From: an uncultured Eggerthellaceae bacterium
Lineage (GTDB): Bacteria; Actinomycetota; Coriobacteriia; Coriobacteriales; Eggerthellaceae
NCBI GenBank assembly: GCA_910588945.1
Contig: CAJUSF010000058.1
Location: forward strand, 1 to 56,703
Reading direction: 5' to 3'
Length of the DNA stretch: 56,703 bases
The position numbers were made by a program, and so were the translations under genes. Below the pieces are notes generated by a model. The model did no database searches and had not been told where the DNA came from. It saw nothing but the letters and a program-made list of their open reading frames with translations. Shown here one piece after another: positions 41,452 through 49,403 of this stretch; position 1 is the first letter of the stretch, and the number at the start of each line of letters is the position of its first letter.

Positions 41452-42153
41452 TTATGCGAAGTCGTTGCTCTTGATGGGGTTCTGTGCCAGCACGAGTCTT
41501 TTGCGCAAAACTTGGTTTCGACGTACTGCCTCCAAAAGAAGTTGGCAGCGCGTTCCGATTAGATCCCTGTTTTTGTCAAGAAATTCACCCGCATCGTCGC
41601 GCTTTAGGACGAACGACTCTATGAACTCTGTTGAGTGAGGTTCGGCATCGCTGATTTGCTCGACATAAGCGATGACAACACGCACGTTTTCTTCGCCCAT
41701 ACCTACGGACGAATAGCCATTTTGTGGTAGCGGCATGATAGCGGAACCTTCAAGATCTTGGCGCACACGGAATCCGGTTTCTTCCATAAGTTCGCGATTG
41801 ACGCATTCCTCGATGGTTTCGCCTTCGTCGACCAGCCCGGCCGGAAATGAAATGCACCAAGCGTTTACCGGGTAGCGAAATTCGCGAATGAGAAGAAGAG
41901 AATCGTCGGGCAGAATGGGCACGATACAGATCGCATCGGGTTTAGGGATGATTCCTTGTTCATCTGATCTAAGTGCGGCGGTATATTCTGCAAGCCCTTT
42001 TCTTGACACGCTTTCGTATTTATATGTGCTGCCATCGGGAAGTTTGTAGGTAAGTAGGTATTTCTTGATCCAGCCATCGCTTAGGAGCTCTATATCTATC
42101 AGTTCAGGGATTTCGGTTATTTCGTTTCCGATGTTTGGCCATACGTTTGTCAT
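41452..42153 (-). CDS. Nudix hydrolase, ADP-ribose pyrophosphatase-like
   Basis: Nudix enzymes hydrolyse nucleoside diphosphate derivatives. The 233-residue protein contains a full Nudix box, GLVDEGETIEECVNRELMEE followed by TGF, matching GX5EX7REUXEEXGU. The preceding LLLIREFRYPVNAWCISFPAG resembles ADP-ribose pyrophosphatases, so that substrate is likely but not certain. ATG 42153 is chosen because AAGAGG lies nine bases upstream; ATG 42162 is too close to it. Confidence 0.9.
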   Translation of the reverse strand: MTNVWPNIGNEITEIPELIDIELLSDGWIKKYLLTYKLPDGSTYKYESVSRKGLAEYTAALRSDEQGIIPKPDAICIVPILPDDSLLLIREFRYPVNAWCISFPAGLVDEGETIEECVNRELMEETGFRVRQDLEGSAIMPLPQNGYSSVGMGEENVRVVIAYVEQISDAEPHSTEFIESFVLKRDDAGEFLDKNRDLIGTRCQLLLEAVRRNQVLRKRLVLAQNPIKSNDFA

Positions 42154-42503
42154 GATGTTCATCCTCTTAAGGTATATTATTGGTGCTGCATTTAGCACGC
42201 TTTATTGCTGTTGTTGCGCTTTGTGTGCTTCACTGTTCATTGCTCATCATTTGTTATTAGTTGCTTCTTACTTGTCGTTTATCGCTTGATGTTGTGTGTT
42301 AGTTAATGTCGACTCCTCTAGATGTCTCCTCTGATTATAGATGCGGTTTATCCGGAGAAAGGGCGAACTGGTTTGATGTAACGAGTTGGTAATCGGGCGT
42401 AGAGGGAGAAACGCGGGATAGACGAAATGGAGCTTATAGCACACGAGCAGTCTTCATCCCCTCGCTTAATTCTCGCGCACTTCAATGTCTCTGGTTTCTA
42501 TTA
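42154..42503. other. Gap with no recognised feature
   Basis: This 350-base stretch, between the Nudix gene start and the end of the PIN toxin gene, is T-rich with many TTGTTG-like words. No repeat family, hairpin or gene was recognised. Confidence 0.5.
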
Positions 42504-42941
42504 CTATGAAGGCCGTACTGCATGCAATGATGCTAAAAACTCAGGAGGAGTTCTAACAGGAACAGTGGCGTTTTTGAAATCCTTAATATTTCTCGTGAGA
42601 ATCATATCGGCACCCGCATTTTCAGCAACCGAATTGATGAGAGCATCTTCCACGTCCACAAAATCAAGCATCATGGCATGAAGAACGATCGGTTCATTAA
42701 GGCTGCAAAGCTCAACATAATCCAGCAATTTCGCAATAGCCTCACGCGCCTTCAAGGCGTTGTTGTTTTTTTCAACGACATAAAAAATCGTACTGATAGA
42801 GTCTGTTGATAGTAAAAGCTTTAACCGACCGGCTTCCGCTAGCGCAAACAGCTGAAGAGCGTCTAAAGAATATGGTTGTCTATTCTGGATAAGATCAAGC
42901 GCGATGTTGGTATCCAGAAAAATCCGTGGAGTTTTAGACAT
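42504..42941 (-). CDS. PIN-domain toxin of the second toxin-antitoxin pair
   Basis: The 145-residue PIN protein has Asp10 in IFLDTNIALDL, Asp99 in DFVDVEDALI and Asp121 in TRNIKDF, the acidic ligands of a metal-dependent RNase. The ending VPVRTPPEFL is typical of one PIN subgroup. Its start overlaps the antitoxin end by eight bases. It is not closely similar to the first PIN toxin at 23803. Confidence 0.88.
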   Translation of the reverse strand: MSKTPRIFLDTNIALDLIQNRQPYSLDALQLFALAEAGRLKLLLSTDSISTIFYVVEKNNNALKAREAIAKLLDYVELCSLNEPIVLHAMMLDFVDVEDALINSVAENAGADMILTRNIKDFKNATVPVRTPPEFLASLHAVRPS

Positions 42942-43182
42942 TGTTCTTTTCTATCAAATGTTGACGATAATTCGTTGCGCTGATGCTTCCTTCGCCGATT
43001 CCCATCAAAGAAGACAACTTTTTTGATATAGGTATCGCATGATCACCAAGACGATCATCAGTATCGAGGAATAGAAGAAAATCTTCAACCATAGACGAAA
43101 GTGTGCGATTGTTGTTTTTGGCGTACTGTTTACCTTTTTCGATGGCATCTTGTTCGATACTCAAAGTGAGTTTTTGATTCAT
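42934..43182 (-). CDS. Antitoxin of the second PIN pair (DUF6364-like)
   Basis: The 82-residue protein opens with NQKLTLSIEQDAIEKGKQYAKNNNRTLSSMVEDFLLFL, a ribbon-helix-helix pattern like DUF6364 antitoxins. The polar C-terminus likely binds the toxin. ATG 43182 has AAAGGAG upstream. Two palindromic TATACGTATA sites just before the gene are probable autoregulatory operators. Confidence 0.85.
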   Translation of the reverse strand: MNQKLTLSIEQDAIEKGKQYAKNNNRTLSSMVEDFLLFLDTDDRLGDHAIPISKKLSSLMGIGEGSISATNYRQHLIEKNNV

Positions 43183-43219
43183 GGGCGCTCCTTTCAAATT
43201 TTTTGAAGCGGCTATTATC

Positions 43220-43252
43220 TATACGTATAAATTATCATAAACTATACGTATA
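43220..43252. promoter_or_regulatory. Twin palindromic operators of the antitoxin
   Basis: TATACGTATA occurs at 43220-43229 and 43243-43252, both perfect palindromes, centres 23 bp apart, about two helical turns. They precede the antitoxin gene on the minus strand. Confidence 0.75.
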
Positions 43253-43299
43253 GTCAAAAGGAAAATGAAACTCGAAGCCATTTGAGGGCGAAAACATTT

Positions 43300-43341
43300 T
43301 GTCATATTCTGTCATAGTAAATGAGCTGTGTTTGTGTCATA
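43300..43341 (+). promoter_or_regulatory. TGTCATA direct repeats upstream of the NrfD-like operon
   Basis: TGTCATA occurs at 43300-43306, 43310-43316 and 43335-43341; the first two are exactly 10 bp apart. The same word with the same period lies upstream of the DmsA-like gene at 52751-52767, so a shared regulator is likely. Confidence 0.65.
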
Positions 43342-43414
43342 CTGATTCAAGGGCTTCGCCGCGTCTGTCGAAGCTGTTGCATCCGAAAGGCATGCCGAGC
43401 TGAAGGAGCGCACC

Positions 43415-44443
43415 GTGATAAGTGAGCTCGCTATCGTATATTTGATCTTGGGCGGAGTCGGTGCCGGCTGTATAGCTGTTTGTTCATTACTTGATCTTGT
43501 TGCTGTGCGCGAGCGTTTCGGAGATGCCGATCTCAGTCAAGGACCTGCGGTTTGCTCTGGCGCGCGGATGATCGACTACTCATTCGCACTGGGTTTTGCA
43601 GTGCTCGGAGCTGGGGTGTCATGTTTGATCTTCGATCTTGGCCGTCTGGATAGGATGATATCTCTTTTCGTCCATCCGTCACTTTCGTGGATGACGTTCG
43701 GTGTCTACTCGATCGCGATTCTGCTCGTGCTTGGATGCTTTTTGGCGCTCGTGAGATTGCTGTATCTCCCGTGGATCAAGCGCGCCGCTGTTGTGGCTTG
43801 CGAGGCGCTGGCCATAGTGTTTGCCTTTGCAGTAATGGTCTACACAGGATTGCTGTTAGGCACGCTTAACGGAGTGGCGCTTTGGATGTCCTTGTGGCTG
43901 CCTGCGTTGTTTGTCGCGTCCTCGGCTTCGGGCGGAATCGCACTTGTGACAGTGTGCGGAGTGTTTGTAGAGAAAGATGCGGATGCGGTACGCATGCTAC
44001 ATTTGCTTGCGATTTGCGATATCGTGATGATTCTTGCGGAGGCGATATTCGCGGTTTTGTTTGTTTCCGGTATTACTTCAAGCGACAATCCTGGGGCGGT
44101 AGCGGGTTTGGCGCAGCTGATAGAAGGCCCACAGGCTTTGCTCTGGTGGGTTGGCTTTATCGGCTGTGGAATGGTGATTCCGGTTCTTGTTGAGGTGATG
44201 TTCTGTATCAATAAAGCAGCGGATTCGGATATGCTATCGAGGGTGTTCGCTATTGCATCCGTGTTTGTTTTGATGGGTGTCATTTGTATGCGCATCGGCG
44301 TTGTCGATGCGGGAGAGCGACGTGAATTGGAGCTGCAGGAAGTTTCGGTGGCGCTTGAGCTGCAAGATGGCTCGCATGCGCTTGCCGAGCCGATCAGTTT
44401 TAGTAAAAAAGGGGATTTTGATGAAACAGAAAAAGCAAGCTGA
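43415..44443 (+). CDS. Orphan NrfD/DmsC-like membrane protein
   Basis: NrfD-type proteins are quinol-interacting membrane anchors that pass electrons between the menaquinone pool and iron-sulfur partners. The 342-residue protein has about eight transmembrane helices, with VYTGLLLGTLNGVALW and LPALFVASSASGGIAL typical of the family. Start codon GTG 43415 follows AAGGAG. No iron-sulfur or molybdenum partner is encoded beside it; instead a GntR regulator and a stomatin-like protein follow with overlaps. It may serve a reductase encoded elsewhere, or work without one. Confidence 0.8.
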   Translation: MISELAIVYLILGGVGAGCIAVCSLLDLVAVRERFGDADLSQGPAVCSGARMIDYSFALGFAVLGAGVSCLIFDLGRLDRMISLFVHPSLSWMTFGVYSIAILLVLGCFLALVRLLYLPWIKRAAVVACEALAIVFAFAVMVYTGLLLGTLNGVALWMSLWLPALFVASSASGGIALVTVCGVFVEKDADAVRMLHLLAICDIVMILAEAIFAVLFVSGITSSDNPGAVAGLAQLIEGPQALLWWVGFIGCGMVIPVLVEVMFCINKAADSDMLSRVFAIASVFVLMGVICMRIGVVDAGERRELELQEVSVALELQDGSHALAEPISFSKKGDFDETEKAS

Positions 44444-44951
44444 GGTGGCCGAACTGTTCGCGCTCGATGAAAAAGCGAGTGTGCCAATCTGGCTTCAGTT
44501 GAAGAACCGTTTCATCTACCTGATAACGTCGGGTCATTATCTTCCAGGCGATCAGTTGCCGACAGTTCGCAGCATGGCGGCTGATATTGAGATCAATTAC
44601 AACACCGTGAGCAAGGTATACAAAAGCCTTGAGGAGGACGGCTACATCGAATCGCACCATCGCCAGGGTGTATTCGTGTGTGATGTGAGTGACAAGCCCG
44701 GCGTGAGTTTGGCGGTTACCGCAGAGATGGTCACGATGGAATACATCCAGCGTTGCCAAGAACTCGGACTTTCGCTGGCAGAAATCTCTTCGCTTTTTAA
44801 CGAGGCTGTTATGAAGATCAAGGTTAAGCGCAACAAGGAACAAGGTGACAACGATGCATCTCAAAAACAGAGAAAAGAAGTTGACTCAAACATCATTCGC
44901 TTCCCCAGCGTCACGGACGAGGAATATTCCCCAGCCGGAAACGGTGCATAG
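44421..44951 (+). CDS. GntR-family regulator, YtrA type
   Basis: The 176-residue protein has a GntR winged helix near 15-80 (PIWLQLKNRFIYLITSGHYLPGDQLPTVRSMAADIEINYNTVSKVYKSLEEDGYIESHHRQGVFV pattern, given here by position) and a short C-terminal tail, as in the YtrA subfamily. ATG 44421 has GGGGA upstream. It overlaps the NrfD-like gene by 23 bases and the next gene by 98 bases, so all three are translated from one message. It probably regulates this operon. Confidence 0.9.
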   Translation: MKQKKQAEVAELFALDEKASVPIWLQLKNRFIYLITSGHYLPGDQLPTVRSMAADIEINYNTVSKVYKSLEEDGYIESHHRQGVFVCDVSDKPGVSLAVTAEMVTMEYIQRCQELGLSLAEISSLFNEAVMKIKVKRNKEQGDNDASQKQRKEVDSNIIRFPSVTDEEYSPAGNGA

Positions 44952-45834
44952 AAAGACTTCACGAAACGGCGCTGTTGTATTCACGATTCTGATCTTTGCT
45001 CTTGGCGTGGCGCTTGTGCTGCTTACGTGGCAGCTGGTGGCGGGCTCCATTGGGCTTGCCGCTTTGGCGACAGCAGCGATCGTGGGGTGTCTTGCAGCGT
45101 CGTCGATTCACATGGTCATGCAGTGGGAAAAGGCTGTGGTCATGCGACTTGGTCGTTTCAACCGAGTGGCAGGACCGGGTATTGTGTTCACGTGGCCGAT
45201 CATAGAGTTTTACAGTTTGCGCGTGGATCAGCGCGTTATGGCGACGTATTTTGGCGCGGAGGAAACCCTTACGAGTGATTTGGTGCCGGTGAATGTTGAT
45301 GCTGTCGTATTTTGGATGGTATTTTCAGCCGAGAAAGCGGCGACCGAGGTAGAGAATTACTCGGTTGCAGTTTCATGGATGGCGCAGGCGGTGCTGCGCA
45401 AGGCAATCGGGCGCGCGTCGCTGAACGAAGTTGCAATGCGGCGCGATCAGATTGATTCCGAACTCAAAGAGGTGCTCGAGGAGAAGCTTTCATGCTGGGG
45501 AATTGATGTGATTGATGTTGAGGTGCGCGATATCGTTGTGCCGAAGGAGCTTCAGGAAGCAATGGCAGCTGAGGCGGTTGCATCTCGCGAGCGTAATGCG
45601 CGCATGATTCTAGCGGAAGCTGAGCGCGATATTTCCGAGATGCTGAAGGACGCATCTGCAGCCTATGCTGACGACCCTGAGGCGATGCGCTTGCGTACCA
45701 TGCATCTGGCATATGAGAGCGTGAAGCAATCGGGCGGTACGCTTGTGATCCCGAGCGCTTTCAGTGAGGGTTTTACCGACTCGAGGGATGCATCCGATGT
45801 TGTTAATGCTGTTAATACAGCCGTGAAGGGATAA
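44854..45834 (+). CDS. Stomatin/slipin-like SPFH membrane protein
   Basis: The 326-residue protein has two N-terminal hydrophobic helices (about 40-85), then a band 7/SPFH domain: EKAVVMRLGRFNRVAGPG, PIIEFYSLRVDQRVM, and the helical region RERNARMILAEAERD. SPFH proteins oligomerise on membranes and organise microdomains or proteases; no NfeD or protease partner is adjacent. ATG 44854 has AAGG eight bases upstream but makes a 98-base overlap with the GntR gene in another frame; GTG 44944 would shorten this but lacks a ribosome site. Confidence 0.88.
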   Translation: MHLKNREKKLTQTSFASPASRTRNIPQPETVHRKTSRNGAVVFTILIFALGVALVLLTWQLVAGSIGLAALATAAIVGCLAASSIHMVMQWEKAVVMRLGRFNRVAGPGIVFTWPIIEFYSLRVDQRVMATYFGAEETLTSDLVPVNVDAVVFWMVFSAEKAATEVENYSVAVSWMAQAVLRKAIGRASLNEVAMRRDQIDSELKEVLEEKLSCWGIDVIDVEVRDIVVPKELQEAMAAEAVASRERNARMILAEAERDISEMLKDASAAYADDPEAMRLRTMHLAYESVKQSGGTLVIPSAFSEGFTDSRDASDVVNAVNTAVKG

Positions 45835-45841
45835 GAGCGAC

Positions 45842-45877
45842 AATTCGGGCAATAACTCGGGCAATAGCTCGGGCGAT
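45842..45877. repeat. Three tandem 12-base repeats
   Basis: AATTCGGGCAAT, AACTCGGGCAAT and AGCTCGGGCGAT follow each other directly, just after the stomatin-like gene. No function is apparent. Confidence 0.65.
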
Positions 45878-46062
45878 GAACGAAGGCGGCCAATGTTCAC
45901 GAAGGCGCGAAATTGGTGAGTCAACGTTTGCGCAAGCTGCGAGACTTGTGAGAACATGGCGAATGCGAAAGCAATACAGTTGATCTTGCAGAGGAGGTAA
46001 CGGCCTTTATCCCCGTCGCGCTGCTCATTGTCCTGCTCGGGCGCACGTCCTCGTTGCCATCC

Positions 46063-47691
46063 TCACAATGGGACAACATCACCCGTCCCCGTTGTCCTGT
46101 CCCCGTTGTCCTGTCCGCTGTCCTGCGGAGTCTCCATTGACTGCGAAACCAAGCTTATAAGCTCCTGTTTGGAGTGAATACTCAATTTGGAGTATATATT
46201 GCGTGTGTGGTAGTTTACCGTTCCCGGTGCGATGTAGAGTTCGCTTTGAATGGCGGATGCGGAGTATCCACGTGCGAGAAGACTAAACACATCCATCTCT
46301 CTGTTTGATAGTCCAAACTCATGCCCGATCGTCAAGCATGTAGCCTCAAGAGAGGGGTTTGAAGGAAAGGACTCCCCTGTTGTTGCCGCAACACCGCCAT
46401 CAGCACTATCAAGATGTGAGCCTAATGTTGTTTTCTCCATCTGTTCATTTTTTATATCCTCTCGCCCCTCAAGAGAGCTTTCCCATAAAGATGAAGTGGC
46501 GGTTGGTAGCTCCTGTGTTAATTCGTGAGGCGGGAGCTTCTTCTGCGCCTTAACGATCGCGACTATCAGACAAACAGCTGCTACCTCTACGCCAATAAAC
46601 ACTACGGCCAGCGACACCTGAGAGTTCATGAGATCGCTGAGGGCAACATTTGAAAACGAGGCCGCATACCATCCTGTTGTGCTAAACAGAACATGAGCGA
46701 CTCTACAAAGGGCATACGTTTTCAAGGAATTAATCGAGAAGAAATCAGCGAATCCAACCGAAATACTAAATAAAGCTATCTCTATTCCAAGTTCTCCAAT
46801 TGAAATGAAGTGGGATGCCGGTACATGGTTGAACATTGTGAAGAAGGGAACAAAGATGCAAGTTAAGAAACATAGAGGGATAACTATGCATGAGAAGGAG
46901 CTCTCGCGGTTCGCCACTAAAATGAAAATACAGGCGCTTAGCAGCAGGAGTCCCGAGATTGCGGCGTAGAAGAAATATGTGTATCCGCTTTCGTATGAGA
47001 AGAAATCTAAGAATCCTGATGAGAAGGCAAAAATACCAATCGGGAAAACCATGATGGCAAAATCAAGTGGGCGATCGGTGACTTTGGAATTGAAATCAAA
47101 GACCGGAAAGAGTGATTTTCTGACAGCATGAAGAAGAAATCCTGAAATGATAGGCGACACGATAGTTGCAGCTAAAATGCAAGGTTTCGGCAGATACATC
47201 AGCGTCATGCAGATTCCGATGGAGAGGGCCAAGAGCGCCGGAAAGCTTGAGATCGTCGCTTTAAGTCCGACTCTTTTATAGGCCACAATCCACTGTTGCG
47301 CCAAAATGCCGGAAAAAGCGCCGGTGATGGCAGATCCTGTCATAAGCAGCCAGACGCTTCCAGTTCCTTCTGCGTAGATCATAAATGCTGTTCCGATTGA
47401 TGTACCGAGCGAAGATGCAATTTTGACTTTGTTTGTCATTATTGCTTGCGAAAAGCTGGCAGGTCCAAATGCAATAACTAATATAACTACGCACATCACA
47501 GTACTGCTCAATGTGTACGGAGCGCCCATAAGTGAGATGGGTGCTGCTGCCTCAATGCCAGCACTGTTGGCATAGAACAGAAGGTAAATCCAGCAGAGCA
47601 AAAAGGCTACTCCTGAATAGGAAGGAAGAATCATTTCTCTATCTAGTGAGACAGGATTAATCGAATTGGAAGATATCGATCCTTTAGCCAT
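46063..47691 (-). CDS. LuxR-family regulator with about 12 transmembrane helices
   Basis: The first ~400 of 542 residues form about twelve hydrophobic helices, laid out like a transporter but used here as a probable sensor. The C-terminal LuxR helix-turn-helix reads LSNREMDVFSLLARGYSASAIQ then TVNYHTRNIYSKLSIHSKQEL. This architecture is common in Eggerthellaceae, often beside catabolic or respiratory genes. ATG 47691 is preferred; directly upstream is a run of nine G followed by ATATT, so the ribosome site is a G tract. The last ~20 codons coincide with a family D intergenic repeat. It diverges from the first MFS gene. Confidence 0.92.
   Translation of the reverse strand: MAKGSISSNSINPVSLDREMILPSYSGVAFLLCWIYLLFYANSAGIEAAAPISLMGAPYTLSSTVMCVVILVIAFGPASFSQAIMTNKVKIASSLGTSIGTAFMIYAEGTGSVWLLMTGSAITGAFSGILAQQWIVAYKRVGLKATISSFPALLALSIGICMTLMYLPKPCILAATIVSPIISGFLLHAVRKSLFPVFDFNSKVTDRPLDFAIMVFPIGIFAFSSGFLDFFSYESGYTYFFYAAISGLLLLSACIFILVANRESSFSCIVIPLCFLTCIFVPFFTMFNHVPASHFISIGELGIEIALFSISVGFADFFSINSLKTYALCRVAHVLFSTTGWYAASFSNVALSDLMNSQVSLAVVFIGVEVAAVCLIVAIVKAQKKLPPHELTQELPTATSSLWESSLEGREDIKNEQMEKTTLGSHLDSADGGVAATTGESFPSNPSLEATCLTIGHEFGLSNREMDVFSLLARGYSASAIQSELYIAPGTVNYHTRNIYSKLSIHSKQELISLVSQSMETPQDSGQDNGDRTTGTGDVVPL
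46068..46125 (+). repeat. Repeat family D, copy D2, inside the LuxR 3' end
   Basis: GGACAACATCACCCGTCCCC then GTTGTCCTG, with the CCCCGTTGTCCTGT unit doubled. Related copies are at 38850 (inverted) and 52509. Here the minus strand encodes the LuxR tail QDSGQDNGDRTTGTGDVVPL. Confidence 0.8.
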
Positions 47692-47696
47692 AATAT

Positions 47697-47705
47697 CCCC
47701 CCCCC
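47697..47705 (-). repeat. Nine-base G tract at the LuxR ribosome binding site
   Basis: C9 on the plus strand is G9 in the mRNA, five bases before the start codon. Slippage would change the Shine-Dalgarno to start distance. Confidence 0.75.
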
Positions 47706-47756
47706 ACCCATCAAGCTTTAGGATGGCTAAGATTATCCACCCAATTTGATGAAAGC

Positions 47757-47812
47757 ATTGTCTCAAAAAGCATGAACCATAAACTTTTTATGGGTGTTTT
47801 TGAGAAAACAAT
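47757..47812. promoter_or_regulatory. Long imperfect palindrome between LuxR and MFS genes
   Basis: Left-arm ATTGTCTCAAAAA mirrors right-arm TTTTTGAGAAAACAAT with small gaps, and CCATAAA/TTTATGG form the inner arms. Its place between divergent genes makes it a candidate LuxR-regulator operator. The rest of 47692-47989 shows nothing clear. Confidence 0.55.
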
Positions 47813-47989
47813 ATGAATTACACCACCGATACAAGACGGCTTCATCTGCGCTGTCTGATCGGGTGTAATGCAAAACCATATGAAGCCCATAAGGAATTGA
47901 TGTTTCGCAAAGCAATCGACGACCTTAGATTTGTTTCATCGGTTGTCAGGCAAGGGGTCTGACTGGGGACATGAAAGGTTGTATGCATC

Positions 47990-49273
47990 ATGACTGAAGC
48001 AAAGCAACTATCAAAGGGGAGACTGTTTTTGGCGCTTGCCGCTCTGTTTCTCTCATCAATGTGCACTTTGGGTGATTTGGTTGTAAATCCAATTGTTGCA
48101 AATCTTTATGATGTGTTTGCGGATGATCCAGAGTGGCTCATTAACTTTGCGATCACAGGTCCGGCACTCGTGGGATTGCCATTCGGAATCATAGCGGGTG
48201 TTTTGTGCGACAGAATGGATAAGAAATGGATCATGGTGATCGGTTTCGCCATCTTTACTGTAAGCGCAGTCTTCGGCGCAGTTGATAATATCTACCTATT
48301 CACCACGCTGCGTTGTTTGGCTACTGGTGTTGGTTGGGGCATCACCAACACGGCGGCTCTTGCCATTCTTGCTGATATGTTTCCCAATGAGGATGAGCAC
48401 GGTAAGTTTGTTGGCTGGTACAATTCGGCGATGTCAATTATGGGCGCTCTGATGGCTGCTATTGCGGGTGTACTGGCGGTTAGCGCTTGGCAAGATGCAT
48501 TCTTTACATACCTGATTGCAGTTCCGGTTCTCGTTATGCTCGTTGTTTTTCTCCCGAAGATGCCGCCAAGCCACGTGACCGATGCCGAAAATGGAAAAAA
48601 GGTAGCAGCCGCTCCTGCAGGTTGGTGGACAAAGCTTATTCCACTTACCATTCAGGTGTTCTTTGTGGCGATTTGCTACTTCGTAATGCTTTACATGATC
48701 GCCGTGTATGTTGTGGATGCTGGCGTAGGTGATGAGGCGTTTATTGGAATGCTTGCATCTGCTGGCACTATTGCGACAGCGGTTGCTTCGATCATATTCG
48801 GTGCTGTGTATAAGCGCATGAAGAATTTCGTATACGTTCCGGCTTTGTTTGTAATGGCTGCATGCTTTATCGTGATGGGATTCTTCCCGAATCCGGCTAC
48901 TACCATTGCGGGCGTTGTCGTTGCGGGCTTTTTCTGGCCATTCTACTTCTGTTACTTCTACGTTCGTGCCACAGAGCTCGTTCCTGCTTCCAAGGGTGGA
49001 ACCGCAACGTCTATCGTGGCTTTCTCCGATGGATTGGCCGCAACGGGAAGTTCTTATTTGCTAACAGGTCTTGTAGGTGCTACAGGAATGAGCGCTGTTC
49101 AGGCTTGGCCTGTGATGGGCTACATCCTGATTGCGGTAGCGATTGTGTCTGTCATCTATCTGCTTGCTTTCCGCAAAAACACAAAATCCGAGGCATCTGA
49201 CGAGAGCCAGAATGACGCTGCTGTTGAAGCCGCGGTCAATGAGGCTCGTGGTGAGGGCCTTGGAGATAAATAG
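47990..49273 (+). CDS. MFS transporter, first of two paralogues
   Basis: The 427-residue protein has about 12 transmembrane helices. The cytoplasmic loop between helices 2 and 3 carries the MFS motif DRMDKKWIMV. Start MTEAKQLSKGRLFLALAALFLSSMCTLGDLV closely matches the second transporter at 51103, and both are 427 residues, so they arose by duplication. The substrate is unknown; its place next to an amidohydrolase suggests uptake of an organic acid or amide. The divergent LuxR protein probably controls it. Confidence 0.9.
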   Translation: MTEAKQLSKGRLFLALAALFLSSMCTLGDLVVNPIVANLYDVFADDPEWLINFAITGPALVGLPFGIIAGVLCDRMDKKWIMVIGFAIFTVSAVFGAVDNIYLFTTLRCLATGVGWGITNTAALAILADMFPNEDEHGKFVGWYNSAMSIMGALMAAIAGVLAVSAWQDAFFTYLIAVPVLVMLVVFLPKMPPSHVTDAENGKKVAAAPAGWWTKLIPLTIQVFFVAICYFVMLYMIAVYVVDAGVGDEAFIGMLASAGTIATAVASIIFGAVYKRMKNFVYVPALFVMAACFIVMGFFPNPATTIAGVVVAGFFWPFYFCYFYVRATELVPASKGGTATSIVAFSDGLAATGSSYLLTGLVGATGMSAVQAWPVMGYILIAVAIVSVIYLLAFRKNTKSEASDESQNDAAVEAAVNEARGEGLGDK

Positions 49274-49358
49274 CAAAGGTAATGAAAGATAATCCCGACG
49301 CGCTTGCTTGAAGATGCATCTACCCCCTAGGCGTTTTCAAGTTGAGAGCGCATCTAGT

Positions 49359-49380
49359 AAGGGGGCCGCTGTGCCCCCTT
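49359..49380 (+). terminator. Hairpin before the amidohydrolase gene
   Basis: AAGGGGG and CCCCCTT pair around an eight-base loop. No T-run follows, so it may attenuate or protect RNA between the MFS and amidohydrolase genes. Confidence 0.45.
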
Positions 49381-49403
49381 CGATCTTTAAGGAGATCACA
49401 ACA

